DNA from: Xanthomonas boreopolis
GTDB taxonomy: Bacteria > Pseudomonadota > Gammaproteobacteria > Xanthomonadales > Xanthomonadaceae
Assembly (NCBI GenBank): GCA_014654535.1
Contig: BNBA01000006.1
Coordinates: forward strand, 108,450-172,449
Reading direction: 5' to 3'
DNA length: 64,000 nucleotides
Positions 36,023 through 45,149 of this stretch are shown here, piece after piece; the stretch's first letter is position 1, and each line of letters starts with the position of its first letter. The notes under the pieces were generated by a model. That model saw only the letters and a list, made by a program, of their open reading frames with translations, ran no database searches and had not been told where the DNA came from. A program made the translations under genes and the position numbers.

Positions 36023-36059
36023 GTTGATAGGTTGATTGATTGAATCAAGATTGATCAAC
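36023..36059. promoter_or_regulatory. Nested TTGAT/ATCAA palindromes, probable operator
   Basis: GTTGAT at 36023-36028 mirrors ATCAAC at 36054-36059, and inside it TTGATT at 36032-36037 mirrors AATCAA at 36043-36048; the two centres differ by one base. TTGATCAA at 36051-36058 is itself palindromic. The AT-rich block lies 5 bp before the fusion-gene ATG and 76 bp before prpB, as expected of a shared operator. Confidence 0.65.
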
Positions 36060-36134
36060 GGATCCGATGGTGCCACATTGGCTCCCATCGCGGAACGGCC
36101 CGTGGGGGCCTGCCCGCCCAGCCAGGAGCCTTCC

Positions 36135-37016
36135 ATGACCCCGTCGTCCGCCGGCGCCCGCTTCCGCGCCGCCCTCGCCGCCGAATCGCCGCTGCAGGTG
36201 ATCGGCGCGATCAACGCCAACCATGCCCTGCTGGCGCAGCGCGCCGGCTACAGGGCGATCTACCTGTCCGGCGGCGGCGTCGCGGCCGGTTCGCTCGGCC
36301 TGCCCGACCTGGGCATCAATACGCTGGAAGACGTGCTGATCGACGTGCGCCGCATCACCGACGTGTGCGATTTGCCGCTGCTGGTGGACATCGACACCGG
36401 CTTCGGCCCGAGCGCGTTCAACATCGAGCGCACCATCAAGAGCCTGATCAAGGCCGGCGCCGCCGCCTGCCATATCGAGGACCAGGTCGGCGCCAAGCGC
36501 TGCGGCCACCGGCCGGGCAAGGAGATCGTGTCCAAGGGCGAGATGGTCGACCGGGTCAAGGCCGCGGCCGACGCCAAGACCGATCCGGACTTCTTCCTGA
36601 TCGCGCGCACCGATGCGATCCAGATGGAAGGCGTGGACGCGGCGATCGAGCGCGCCATCGCCTGCGTCGAGGCCGGTGCCGACGGCATCTTCGCCGAGGC
36701 CGCCTACGACCTGGACACCTACCGCCGCTTCGTCGATGCGGTGAAGGTGCCGGTGCTGGCCAACATCACCGAATTCGGCAAGACCCCGCTGTTCGGCCGC
36801 GACGAACTGGCCTCGGCCGGGGTGGCGATCCAGCTGTTCCCGCTGTCGGCGTTCCGCGCCGCCAACAAGGCCGCCGAGAACGTCTACGCCGCGATCCGGC
36901 GCGACGGCCACCAGAAGAACGTGGTGGATGCGATGCAGACCCGCGAGGAGCTGTACGAGCGCATCGGCTATCACGCGTTCGAACAACGGCTGGATGCATT
37001 GTTCGCGGGCAAGTGA
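36135..37016 (+). CDS. prpB: Methylisocitrate lyase
   Basis: PrpB (293 aa) splits 2-methylisocitrate to pyruvate and succinate, the last step of propionate oxidation. It belongs to the isocitrate-lyase superfamily: [10 protein letters not shown] metal loop, [17 protein letters not shown] with the catalytic KRCGH, and [14 protein letters not shown] 36135 is used because AGGAG lies 7 bases upstream and it gives the normal length; a longer open frame runs back through the operator. It is the first gene of prpB-prpC-acnD-prpF. Confidence 0.95.
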   Translation: MTPSSAGARFRAALAAESPLQVIGAINANHALLAQRAGYRAIYLSGGGVAAGSLGLPDLGINTLEDVLIDVRRITDVCDLPLLVDIDTGFGPSAFNIERTIKSLIKAGAAACHIEDQVGAKRCGHRPGKEIVSKGEMVDRVKAAADAKTDPDFFLIARTDAIQMEGVDAAIERAIACVEAGADGIFAEAAYDLDTYRRFVDAVKVPVLANITEFGKTPLFGRDELASAGVAIQLFPLSAFRAANKAAENVYAAIRRDGHQKNVVDAMQTREELYERIGYHAFEQRLDALFAGK

Positions 37017-37090
37017 GTTCTTCCTTCTCCACCGGGAGAAGGTGGCGCGAAGCGCCGCGCCGCAGGGAACCCCCAGCCATCGCATTGGAG

Positions 37091-37175
37091 AACGCGTCGC
37101 CACGCGCCAGCCCAGATGAACCATCGTAGAGCACATGTTCGGATCGTTCGCCATCCGGGCGCGTGGCGACGCGTT
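37091..37175. repeat. 18-bp inverted repeat between prpB and prpC
   Basis: The arms 37091-37108 and 37158-37175 are exact reverse complements (AACGCGTCGCCACGCGCC in the first) with a 49-nt loop. It sits in the 272-bp prpB-prpC gap beside a short CTTCTCC/GGAGAAGG repeat at 37023-37046. It could shield prpB mRNA from 3' decay or reduce read-through. Confidence 0.85.
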
Positions 37176-37288
37176 CAGCCACGTCGTTGCCGATGGATCC
37201 GGAGCCGCGACTCGGCCCCGCCGTACCCTCACCCCAACCCCTTTCCCGACCGGAGAGGGGCCCAAAGCACAACGGGAGGACACCAGAA

Positions 37289-38443
37289 ATGAGCGAGACC
37301 ACCACCACCGCTTTCAAGCCGAAGAAATCCGTCGCCCTGTCGGGCACCGCCGCCGGCAACACCGCGCTGTGCACGGTCGGCCGCAGCGGCAACGACCTGC
37401 ACTACCGCGGCTACGACATCCTCGATCTGGCCACCACCAGCGAGTTCGAGGAGATCGCCTACCTGCTGGTGCACGGCAAGCTGCCCAACACCGCCGAGCT
37501 GCGCGGCTACAAGGCCAAGCTGAAGTCGCTGCGCGGCATCCCCGCGGCGGTCAAGGCCGCGCTGGAGGAGCTGCCGCCGTCGGCGCACCCGATGGACGTG
37601 ATGCGCACCGGCGTGTCCGTGCTCGGCTGCGTGTCGCCGGAGAAGGACGACCACAACCACCCGGGCGCGCGCGACATCGCCGACAAGCTGATGGCCTGCC
37701 TCGGCTCGATGCTGCTGTACTGGTACCACTGGAGCCACAACGGCCGCGCCATCGACGTGGAGACCGACGACGACTCGATCGGCGGGCACTTCCTGCACCT
37801 GCTGCACGGCGAGCCGCCGCGCCAGTCGTGGGTGCGCGCGATGCACACCTCGCTGATCCTGTACGCCGAGCACGAGTTCAACGCCTCCACCTTCGCCTGC
37901 CGCGTGATCGCCGGCACCGGCAGCGACATGTACAGCTGCATCGCCGGCGGCATCGGCGCGCTGCGCGGGCCCAAGCACGGCGGCGCCAACGAGGTCGCGT
38001 TCGAGGTGCAGAAGCGCTACGACACGCCGGACGAGGCCGAGGCCGACATCAAGGCGCGGGTGGAGCGCAAGGAAGTCATCATCGGCTTCGGCCATCCGGT
38101 CTACACGGTGTCCGACCCGCGCAACAAGGTGATCAAGGAAGTCGCGCGCCAGCTCTCGGCCGAAGAGAAGAACATGCGGATGTACGACATCGCCGAGCGC
38201 CTGGAGACGGTGATGTGGGACATCAAGAAGATGTTCCCGAACCTGGACTGGTTCAGCGCGGTCAGCTACCACATGATGGGCGTGCCGACCGCGATGTTCA
38301 CGCCGCTGTTCGTGATCGCGCGCACCGCCGGCTGGAGCGCGCACGTCATCGAACAGCGCATCGACGGCAAGATCATCCGCCCGAGCGCGAACTACACCGG
38401 TCCGGAGGATCGCGAGTTCGTGCCGATCGACAAGCGGGCCTGA
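37289..38443 (+). CDS. prpC: 2-methylcitrate synthase
   Basis: PrpC (384 aa) condenses propionyl-CoA with oxaloacetate. It is a short citrate synthase: [53 protein letters not shown] and [17 protein letters not shown] carry the His, His and Asp catalytic residues. The methylcitrate-type FNLDWFSA-like stretch and prp context favour PrpC over GltA. ATG 37289 has GGGAGGA 9 bases upstream. Its fold is shared with the divergent fusion protein. Confidence 0.95.
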   Translation: MSETTTTAFKPKKSVALSGTAAGNTALCTVGRSGNDLHYRGYDILDLATTSEFEEIAYLLVHGKLPNTAELRGYKAKLKSLRGIPAAVKAALEELPPSAHPMDVMRTGVSVLGCVSPEKDDHNHPGARDIADKLMACLGSMLLYWYHWSHNGRAIDVETDDDSIGGHFLHLLHGEPPRQSWVRAMHTSLILYAEHEFNASTFACRVIAGTGSDMYSCIAGGIGALRGPKHGGANEVAFEVQKRYDTPDEAEADIKARVERKEVIIGFGHPVYTVSDPRNKVIKEVARQLSAEEKNMRMYDIAERLETVMWDIKKMFPNLDWFSAVSYHMMGVPTAMFTPLFVIARTAGWSAHVIEQRIDGKIIRPSANYTGPEDREFVPIDKRA

Positions 38444-38475
38444 AGCCCGCAGCCAGTCTCCCGTCCGCGGAAGAC

Positions 38476-38570
38476 AAAGCCCCTCTCCCGCCTGCCGGAG
38501 AGGGGTTGGGGTGAGGGAAAGCTCCCCCATCCGCCCTTCGGGCACCTTCCCCCGCAGGCGGGGGAAGGGA
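38476..38570. repeat. Two adjacent Xanthomonad intergenic repeats
   Basis: 38476-38517 matches the core of the 83-bp array at 60.4 kb (AAGCCCCTCTCCC, hairpin, GAGGGGTTGGGGTGAGGG). 38527-38570 matches the CCATCCGCCC/CTTCTCCC hairpin family of 50.2 kb. Together they occupy most of the 237-bp prpC-acnD gap. Confidence 0.85.
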
Positions 38571-38680
38571 GTCGCCAGATTTCATGCAGTGCTGCGAGCC
38601 GGTTGCATGCTTCAGCGCCGCACAGCCGGCTTTCAGGAGCGAAAGCCCGCCCAGCAAGCCCAGACTCTCACAGGCCAGCC

Positions 38681-41296
38681 ATGAACACCGATTACCGCAA
38701 ACCTCTCCCCGGCACCTCGCTCGACTACTTCGACGCCCGCGCCGCCGTCGATGCGCTCCGGCCCGGCGCCTGGGACGGCCTGCCCTATACCTCGCGCGTG
38801 CTCGCCGAGAACCTGGTGCGCCGCTGCGACCCGGCGACGCTGGACGACGCGCTCGGGCAACTGGTCGAGCGCCGCCGCGACCTGGATTTCCCGTGGTTCC
38901 CGGCGCGCGTGGTCTGCCACGACATCCTCGGCCAGACCGCGCTGGTCGACCTGGCCGGCCTGCGCGACGCGATCGCCGACAAGGGCGGCGATCCCGCCCA
39001 GGTGAATCCGGTGGTGCCGGTGCAACTGATCGTCGACCACTCGCTGGCGGTGGAGTGCGGCGGCTACGACCCGGACGCGTTCGCCAAGAACCGCGCGATC
39101 GAGGACCGCCGCAACGAGGACCGGTTCCATTTCATCGAGTGGACGCGCCACGCGTTCCGCAACGTGGACGTGATCCCGCCCGGCAACGGGATCATGCACC
39201 AGATCAACCTGGAGAAGATGTCCCCGGTGGTCTACGTGCAGGACGGGGTGGCGTTCCCGGACACCTGCGTCGGCACCGACAGCCATACCCCGCACGTCGA
39301 TGCGCTCGGCGTGATCGCCATCGGCGTCGGCGGGCTGGAGGCGGAGAACGTGATGCTCGGGCGCGCCTCGTGGATGCGCCTGCCCGACATCGTCGGCGTC
39401 GAGCTGGCCGGCAGGCCCGGCCCGGGCATCACCTGCACCGACATCGTGCTGGCGCTGACCGAGTTCCTGCGCAAGCAGAAGGTGGTCGGGGCGTACCTGG
39501 AATTCTTCGGCGAAGGCGCGGCGGCGCTGACCATCGGCGACCGCGCGACGATCTCCAACATGTGCCCGGAGTACGGCGCGACCGCGGCGATGTTCTACAT
39601 CGACGAACAGACGCTGGACTACCTGCGCCTGACCGGGCGCGAGGAAAGGCAGGTCGCGCTGGTGGAGACCTACGCGAAGACCGCCGGGCTGTGGGCCGAT
39701 GCGCTGCGGACCGCGCAGTACGAGCGCGTGCTGCGCTTCGACCTGTCCGACGTCACCCGCAACATGGCCGGCCCGTCCAACCCGCATGCGCGCGTGTCCA
39801 CGCGCGATCTCGCCGAGCGCGGCATCGCCAGCGCGAGCGGGCTGGAGCAGGCGCACGCGCAGGAGGCGCAGGGCCTGATGCCGGACGGCGCGGTGATCAT
39901 CGCCGCGATCACCAGCTGCACCAACACCTCCAATCCGCGCAACGTGATCGCCGCGGGCCTGCTGGCGCGCAACGCCAACCGGCTCGGCCTGGCGCGCAAG
40001 CCCTGGGTGAAGACCTCGCTGGCGCCGGGTTCGCGCGCGGTGCAGCTGTACCTGCAGGAGGCCGGCCTGGAGAAGGAACTGGAGAAGCTCGGCTTCGGCG
40101 TGGTCGCCTTCGCCTGCACGACCTGCAACGGCATGAGCGGCGCGCTCGACCCGGCGATCCAGCAGGAGATCGTCGAGCGCGACCTGTACGCGGTGGCGGT
40201 GCTGTCGGGCAACCGCAACTTCGACGGCCGCATCCATCCCTATGCCAAGCAGGCGTTCCTGGCCTCGCCGCCGCTGGTGGTGGCCTACGCGATCGCCGGC
40301 ACGATCCGCTTCGACATCGAGAAGGACGTGCTCGCGGTCGTGGACGGCAATGAAGTCCGGCTCAAGGACCTGTGGCCGAGCGACGAGGAGATCGAGGCGG
40401 TGGTGAAGGCCTCGGTCAAGCCGGAGCAGTTCCGCCGCGTCTACGGGCCGATGTTCGACGTGCGCGTCGAGCATGGCGGCAAGGTCGACCCGCTGTACGC
40501 CTGGCGGCCGCAAAGCACCTACATCCGCCGCCCGCCGTACTGGGAAGGCGCGCTGGCCGGCGAGCGCACGCTGCGCGGCATGCGGCCGCTGGCGCTGCTC
40601 GGCGACAACATCACCACCGACCACCTCTCGCCGTCCAACGCGATCCTGCCCGACAGCGCCGCCGGCGAATACCTGGCGAAGATGGGCCTGCCGGAGGAAG
40701 ACTTCAATTCCTACGCCACCCACCGCGGCGACCACCTCACCGCGCAGCGCGCCACCTTCGCCAACCCCAAGCTGTTCAACGAGATGGTGCGCAACCCGGA
40801 CGGCAGCGTGAGGCAGGGCTCGCTGGCGCGCGTGGAGCCGGACGGCAAGGTGATGCGCATGTGGGAGGCGATCGAGACCTACATGCAGCGCAAGCAGCCG
40901 CTGATCATCGTCGCCGGCGCCGACTACGGCCAGGGCAGCTCGCGCGACTGGGCGGCCAAGGGCGTGCGCCTGGCCGGCGTGGAGGCGATCGTGGCCGAGG
41001 GCTTCGAGCGCATCCACCGCACCAACCTGATCGGCATGGGCGTGCTGCCGCTGGAGTTCAAGCCGGGCACGGACCGCAAGACCCTGGCGCTGGACGGCAC
41101 CGAGACCTTCGACGTGGTCGGCGAGCGCAGGCCGCGCGCCGACCTGACGCTGGTGGTGCACCGCGCCGACGGCGGCACCGTGCAGGTGCCGGTGACCTGC
41201 CGGCTGGATTCGGACGAAGAGGTCTCGATCTACGAGGCGGGCGGCGTGTTGCAGCGGTTCGCCCAGGATTTCCTGGAGTCCGCACAGGCGGCTTGA
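38681..41296 (+). CDS. acnD: Fe/S-dependent 2-methylisocitrate dehydratase
   Basis: AcnD (871 aa) is an aconitase-family enzyme that, with PrpF, dehydrates 2-methylcitrate. [4Fe-4S] ligands are the Cys in ITSCTNTSNP and the pair in ACTTCNG. The swivel-domain substrate loop is YGQGSSRDWAAKG, and DNITTDHLSPSNAI precedes it. AcnD rather than AcnA is chosen because prpF follows directly and the length is under 880. The ATG 38681 gives the family start; the upstream extension is non-coding repeat. Confidence 0.93.
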   Translation: MNTDYRKPLPGTSLDYFDARAAVDALRPGAWDGLPYTSRVLAENLVRRCDPATLDDALGQLVERRRDLDFPWFPARVVCHDILGQTALVDLAGLRDAIADKGGDPAQVNPVVPVQLIVDHSLAVECGGYDPDAFAKNRAIEDRRNEDRFHFIEWTRHAFRNVDVIPPGNGIMHQINLEKMSPVVYVQDGVAFPDTCVGTDSHTPHVDALGVIAIGVGGLEAENVMLGRASWMRLPDIVGVELAGRPGPGITCTDIVLALTEFLRKQKVVGAYLEFFGEGAAALTIGDRATISNMCPEYGATAAMFYIDEQTLDYLRLTGREERQVALVETYAKTAGLWADALRTAQYERVLRFDLSDVTRNMAGPSNPHARVSTRDLAERGIASASGLEQAHAQEAQGLMPDGAVIIAAITSCTNTSNPRNVIAAGLLARNANRLGLARKPWVKTSLAPGSRAVQLYLQEAGLEKELEKLGFGVVAFACTTCNGMSGALDPAIQQEIVERDLYAVAVLSGNRNFDGRIHPYAKQAFLASPPLVVAYAIAGTIRFDIEKDVLAVVDGNEVRLKDLWPSDEEIEAVVKASVKPEQFRRVYGPMFDVRVEHGGKVDPLYAWRPQSTYIRRPPYWEGALAGERTLRGMRPLALLGDNITTDHLSPSNAILPDSAAGEYLAKMGLPEEDFNSYATHRGDHLTAQRATFANPKLFNEMVRNPDGSVRQGSLARVEPDGKVMRMWEAIETYMQRKQPLIIVAGADYGQGSSRDWAAKGVRLAGVEAIVAEGFERIHRTNLIGMGVLPLEFKPGTDRKTLALDGTETFDVVGERRPRADLTLVVHRADGGTVQVPVTCRLDSDEEVSIYEAGGVLQRFAQDFLESAQAA

Positions 41297-41304
41297 ATCC
41301 CTCG

Positions 41305-41411
41305 CTCGTCATTCCCGCGAAGGCGGGAATCCAGCGACTTTTTGCTTCCGGGCCTTTGCACGAAATTTAAGAACGACGTCACTGGATTCCCGCTTTCGCG
41401 GGAATGACGAG
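41305..41411. repeat. Inverted pair of GTCATTCCCGCGAAGGCGGGAAT repeats
   Basis: The 30-bp arms 41305-41334 and 41382-41411 are reverse complements with few mismatches, and each is itself a small hairpin (CCCGCGAAGGCGGG). The pair fills the acnD-prpF gap, so the full palindrome would be in the operon mRNA. Similar ATTCCC...GGGAAT repeats are common in Xanthomonadaceae. Confidence 0.9.
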
Positions 41412-41436
41412 TAGATAGGCCTTATCGGAGAATCCC

Positions 41437-42633
41437 ATGTCCCACCTCCCGCAACTCCGCATCCCCGCCACCTACATGCGCGGCGGCACCTCCAAGGGCG
41501 TGTTCTTCCGCCTGCAGGACCTGCCCGAGGCCGCGCGCGTGCCGGGCGCCGCGCGCGACGCGCTGCTGCTGCGGGTGATCGGCAGCCCCGATCCCTACGG
41601 CAAGCAGATCGACGGCATGGGCGGGGCCACGTCCAGCACCAGCAAGACCGTGATCGTGTCGAGGAGCGAGCGGCCCGGGCACGACGTGGACTACCTGTTC
41701 GGGCAGGTGTCGATCGACAGCGCCTTCGTCGACTGGTCCGGCAACTGCGGCAACCTGTCGGCGGCGGTGGGGCCGTTCGCGATCGCCAACGGCCTGCTCG
41801 ACCCGGCGCGGGTGCCGCGCGAGGGGACCTGCACCGTGCGCATCTGGCAGGCCAACATCGGCAAGACCATCGTCGCGCACGTGCCGGTCAGGGACGGGCA
41901 GGTGCAGGAGACCGGCGACTTCGAGCTGGACGGGGTGACCTTCCCGGCGGCGGAAGTCCCGCTGGAATTCCTCGACCCGGCCGACGAAGGCGAGGAGGGC
42001 GGGGCGATGTTCCCGACCGGCAACGTGGTGGACGAGCTCGACGTGCCGGGCGTGGGCAGGCTGCGCGCGACCCTGATCAACGCAGGCATCCCGACCATCT
42101 TCGTCGACGCGGCCGACCTCGGCTACGGCGGCAGCGAGCTGCAGGAAGCGATCAACACGGACGCGCGCGCGCTGGCGATGTTCGAGACGATCCGCGCCCA
42201 CGGCGCGGTGCGGATGGGGCTGATCCGCGACGTCGCCGAGGCCGCCACCCGCCAGCACACGCCGAAGGTGGCCTTCGTGGCGCCGCCGGAGGGCTACGTG
42301 GCTTCCAGCGGCAAGAAGGTGGAAGCCGGCGACATCGACCTGCGGGTGCGGGCGATGTCGATGGGCAAGCTGCACCACGCGATGATGGGCACCGCGGCGG
42401 TGGCGATCGGCACCGCCGCGGCGATCCCGGGCACCCTGGTCAACCTGGCCGCCGGCGGCGGCGAGCGCGGCGCGGTGCGTTTCGGCCACCCCTCCGGCAC
42501 CTTGCGGGTCGGGGCCGAGGCCTGCCAGGTGGACGGGCAGTGGAGGGTGACCAAGGCGATCATGAGCCGCAGCGCGCGGGTGCTGATGGAGGGTTGGGTG
42601 CGGGTCCCGGGCGAGGTCCTGCAAGGGGGCTGA
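41437..42633 (+). CDS. prpF: 2-methylaconitate cis-trans isomerase
   Basis: PrpF (398 aa) isomerises the AcnD product so that aconitase B can rehydrate it. It is a DapF-like fold protein with the N-terminal PATYMRGGTSKGVFF, the DWSGNCGNLSAAVGPFA segment and a C-terminal TLVNLAAGGGERGAVRFGHP split by the active site cleft. Length is standard. It closes the prp operon; the gene after it is on the same strand, 142 bp away. Confidence 0.95.
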   Translation: MSHLPQLRIPATYMRGGTSKGVFFRLQDLPEAARVPGAARDALLLRVIGSPDPYGKQIDGMGGATSSTSKTVIVSRSERPGHDVDYLFGQVSIDSAFVDWSGNCGNLSAAVGPFAIANGLLDPARVPREGTCTVRIWQANIGKTIVAHVPVRDGQVQETGDFELDGVTFPAAEVPLEFLDPADEGEEGGAMFPTGNVVDELDVPGVGRLRATLINAGIPTIFVDAADLGYGGSELQEAINTDARALAMFETIRAHGAVRMGLIRDVAEAATRQHTPKVAFVAPPEGYVASSGKKVEAGDIDLRVRAMSMGKLHHAMMGTAAVAIGTAAAIPGTLVNLAAGGGERGAVRFGHPSGTLRVGAEACQVDGQWRVTKAIMSRSARVLMEGWVRVPGEVLQGG

Positions 42634-42689
42634 CCGGTCCCGGGGCGGGCCGGGCGACGGCGACGAAGATGACTGGGCGGTGTCGCCCA

Positions 42690-42714
42690 TGTGTAATTTG
42701 TGTTAATTGTGTTG
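42690..42714 (+). promoter_or_regulatory. Phased TGTGT(T)AATT repeats before the receptor gene
   Basis: TGTGTAATT (42690), TGTGTTAATT (42699) and TGTGTTG (42708) start 9 bp apart. They form an AT-rich island in an otherwise GC-rich stretch, 62 bp upstream of the TonB-dependent receptor start. TTAAT could serve as a -10 box. A regulator site or promoter is inferred from composition and position only. Confidence 0.45.
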
Positions 42715-42775
42715 CGGTGCGGCACGTGCCGCCATCTCTTCCACCGCCGTCGCCCTCTCCAGCCCCGGAGCACCC

Positions 42776-45022
42776 ATGTCCGCCAACCGCTCGCTGCGCA
42801 TCAGCGCACTTGCCCTAGCCGTCCTTTCCACCGCCCCGTTCGCCGCCTCGGCCCAGCAGGCCTCGGGAACCGGCGTCGCCCAGCTCGATTCGATCCAGGT
42901 GACCGCGGAGCGGCGCGCGGAGGATTCCAAGGACGTGCCGGTCTCGGCCACGGTGCTGCGGCCGGAATACCTGGACGCGATCTCCACCAGTGCCTCGGAC
43001 GTGCGCGTGCTGGCCGGCAAGGTGCCCAGCCTCAACGTGGAATCCTCCAACGGCCGCGTGTTCCCGCGCTTCTACATCCGCGGCTACGGCAACACCGACT
43101 TCACCACCTACGCCTCGCAGCCGGTCTCGCTGGTCTACGACGACGTGGTGCTCGAGAACGCGTTCCTGAAGGGCTTCCCGATGTTCGACCTGGCCGGCGT
43201 GGAAGTGCTGCGCGGCCCGCAGGGCACGCAGTTCGGCCGCAACACGCCGGCCGGCGTGGTCAAGTTCAACTCGGTCAAGCCGGCGATCGGCAGCAGCGAC
43301 GGCTACGTCAACGCCTCCTACGGCACCCACGCCACGACCTCGCTGGAAGGCGCGGTGAACATCCCGATCAACGACGCCTGGGCCGCGCGCGTGTCGGTGC
43401 TGCAGCAGCATCGCAACGACTGGATCACCAGCCAGGTCAGCGGGCAGAAGCTGGAAGGCTACGACGACACCGCCGCGCGCGTGCAGGTGCTGTTCAAGCC
43501 GAGCGAGGACTTCGAGGCGCTGTTCAACGCCCACGTGCGCAAGCTCAACGGCACCGCGCGCCTGTTCCGCGCCAACGTCTTCCGGACGGGCACCAACCAG
43601 CTGGTCGACGGCTTCGACCCGGACAAGGTCTACATCGACGGATTCAACACCCAGCAGCTGACCACCTATGGCGGCAACCTCAACCTGACCTGGGACCTGG
43701 GCGACATCGCGCTGCACGCGATCACCGGCTACGAGGCGATCCCGAAGTACTACAGCCGCGGCGACGTGGACGGCGGCAACACCACGGTGCCGCCCTACGG
43801 GCCGGGCACCATCCCCTTCGCCTCCGAGACCGCCAGCGGGCTCAAGGACCTGAGCCAGTGGACCCAGGAGCTGCGCGTGGAATCGCAGTACGACGGCCCG
43901 CTCAACTGGCAGGCCGGCGTCTTCTACTTCAACGACAAGGTCGAGGGCGAGGAATTCGCCTACACCACGCCGGCCGGCCGCAGCGACGACAGTTGGGACG
44001 GCTACAACCTGACCCGCCAGAAGAACACCTCCTGGGCGGGCTTCGGCTCGATCAACTGGCAGGCCTCCGAGCGGCTCAACGTGCGCGCCGGCCTGCGCTA
44101 CACCTACGACAAGAAGACCTTCGACGTGCTCGCCTGGGACTATCCGTTCTCGGTCCCGACCGCGTACCCGACGTTCCCGGACGGGCGCAAGATCAGCGAT
44201 TCCAACGTCAGCGGCGACCTGAGCGCGACCTATGCGCTGAACGACGAGGTGAACCTGTACGCGCGCTACGCGCGCGGCTTCCGCGCCGGCAGCTTCTCCG
44301 CGCCGGGCCAGTTCTCGGCCACGCTGACCGCGGTGGATCCTGAGAAGGTGGATTCCTACGAGGTGGGCGTCAAGGCCGACCTGTGGGACCGCCGCGCCCG
44401 CGTGGATTTCGACGTGTACTGGATGAGCATCAAGGACCAGCAGCTGACCGCGGTCGGCGGTTCCACCAACAGCATCCAGCTGATCAACGCCGACAAGACC
44501 GAGGCCTACGGCGCCGAGTTCAACTTCGAGGCGCTGCTGACCGAGAACCTGCGCGTCACCCTGGGCGGCAGCTACAACCACACCGAGATCAAGGACAGGG
44601 ACCTGGCCACGGCGAGCTGCGGCTCGGGCATGTGCACGCCGACCGACCCGGTCAACGCCGACGGCTATGCCCTGCTGTACGGCAACCCGCTGCCGCAGGC
44701 GGCCAAGTGGATCGGCAACGCCACGCTGCGCTACGGCATCCCGGTGGGCGACGACGGCGAGGTGTTCTTCTACACCGACTGGTCCTACCGCAGCGAGGTC
44801 AACTTCTTCCTGTACGAGTCGCGCGAGTTCGTCGGCCAGCCGCTGCTCGAGGGCGGCGCCAAGATCGGCTACACCTGGGCCAACGGCGCCTACGAGGCCT
44901 CGGTGTTCTGCCGCAACTGCACCGACCAGATCCGCGCGACCGGCGCGATCGACTTCAACAACCTGACCGGTTTCATCAACGACCCGCGCATCGTCGGCGT
45001 GCAGTTCCGCGCCGCGTTCTGA
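42776..45022 (+). CDS. TonB-dependent outer-membrane receptor
   Basis: A 748-aa receptor: signal peptide (to about residue 27, FAASAQQ), plug domain with LDSIQVTAERRAEDSKDVPV and GVEVLRGPQGTQFGRNTPAG, then a 22-strand barrel ending in Phe (VQFRAAF), the usual outer-membrane C-terminal signature. The substrate is unknown. Plug details place it with the FecA/iron-dicitrate-like Xanthomonad receptors only in a loose way. Its position after prpF suggests uptake of a carboxylate or its metal chelate, but it has its own promoter-like region and a terminator behind it. Confidence 0.88.
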   Translation: MSANRSLRISALALAVLSTAPFAASAQQASGTGVAQLDSIQVTAERRAEDSKDVPVSATVLRPEYLDAISTSASDVRVLAGKVPSLNVESSNGRVFPRFYIRGYGNTDFTTYASQPVSLVYDDVVLENAFLKGFPMFDLAGVEVLRGPQGTQFGRNTPAGVVKFNSVKPAIGSSDGYVNASYGTHATTSLEGAVNIPINDAWAARVSVLQQHRNDWITSQVSGQKLEGYDDTAARVQVLFKPSEDFEALFNAHVRKLNGTARLFRANVFRTGTNQLVDGFDPDKVYIDGFNTQQLTTYGGNLNLTWDLGDIALHAITGYEAIPKYYSRGDVDGGNTTVPPYGPGTIPFASETASGLKDLSQWTQELRVESQYDGPLNWQAGVFYFNDKVEGEEFAYTTPAGRSDDSWDGYNLTRQKNTSWAGFGSINWQASERLNVRAGLRYTYDKKTFDVLAWDYPFSVPTAYPTFPDGRKISDSNVSGDLSATYALNDEVNLYARYARGFRAGSFSAPGQFSATLTAVDPEKVDSYEVGVKADLWDRRARVDFDVYWMSIKDQQLTAVGGSTNSIQLINADKTEAYGAEFNFEALLTENLRVTLGGSYNHTEIKDRDLATASCGSGMCTPTDPVNADGYALLYGNPLPQAAKWIGNATLRYGIPVGDDGEVFFYTDWSYRSEVNFFLYESREFVGQPLLEGGAKIGYTWANGAYEASVFCRNCTDQIRATGAIDFNNLTGFINDPRIVGVQFRAAF

Positions 45023-45047
45023 CCGGCCGCCCGTCCGCCCATGCCCC

Positions 45048-45079
45048 GACCGCCGGCCCTGCGCCGGCGGTCCTTTTTT
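45048..45079 (+). terminator. Rho-independent terminator of the receptor gene
   Basis: GACCGCCGGC at 45048-45057 pairs with GCCGGCGGTC at 45063-45072, followed by C and six T. It lies 25 bp after the stop and isolates the receptor from the next gene. Confidence 0.93.
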
Positions 45080-45149
45080 GGGGCCAGGCCGTGGCCGAGG
45101 ACGCCAGGGGCCGGCGCTATACTCGCCGCTGGATTCGAAGGAGCGATGC

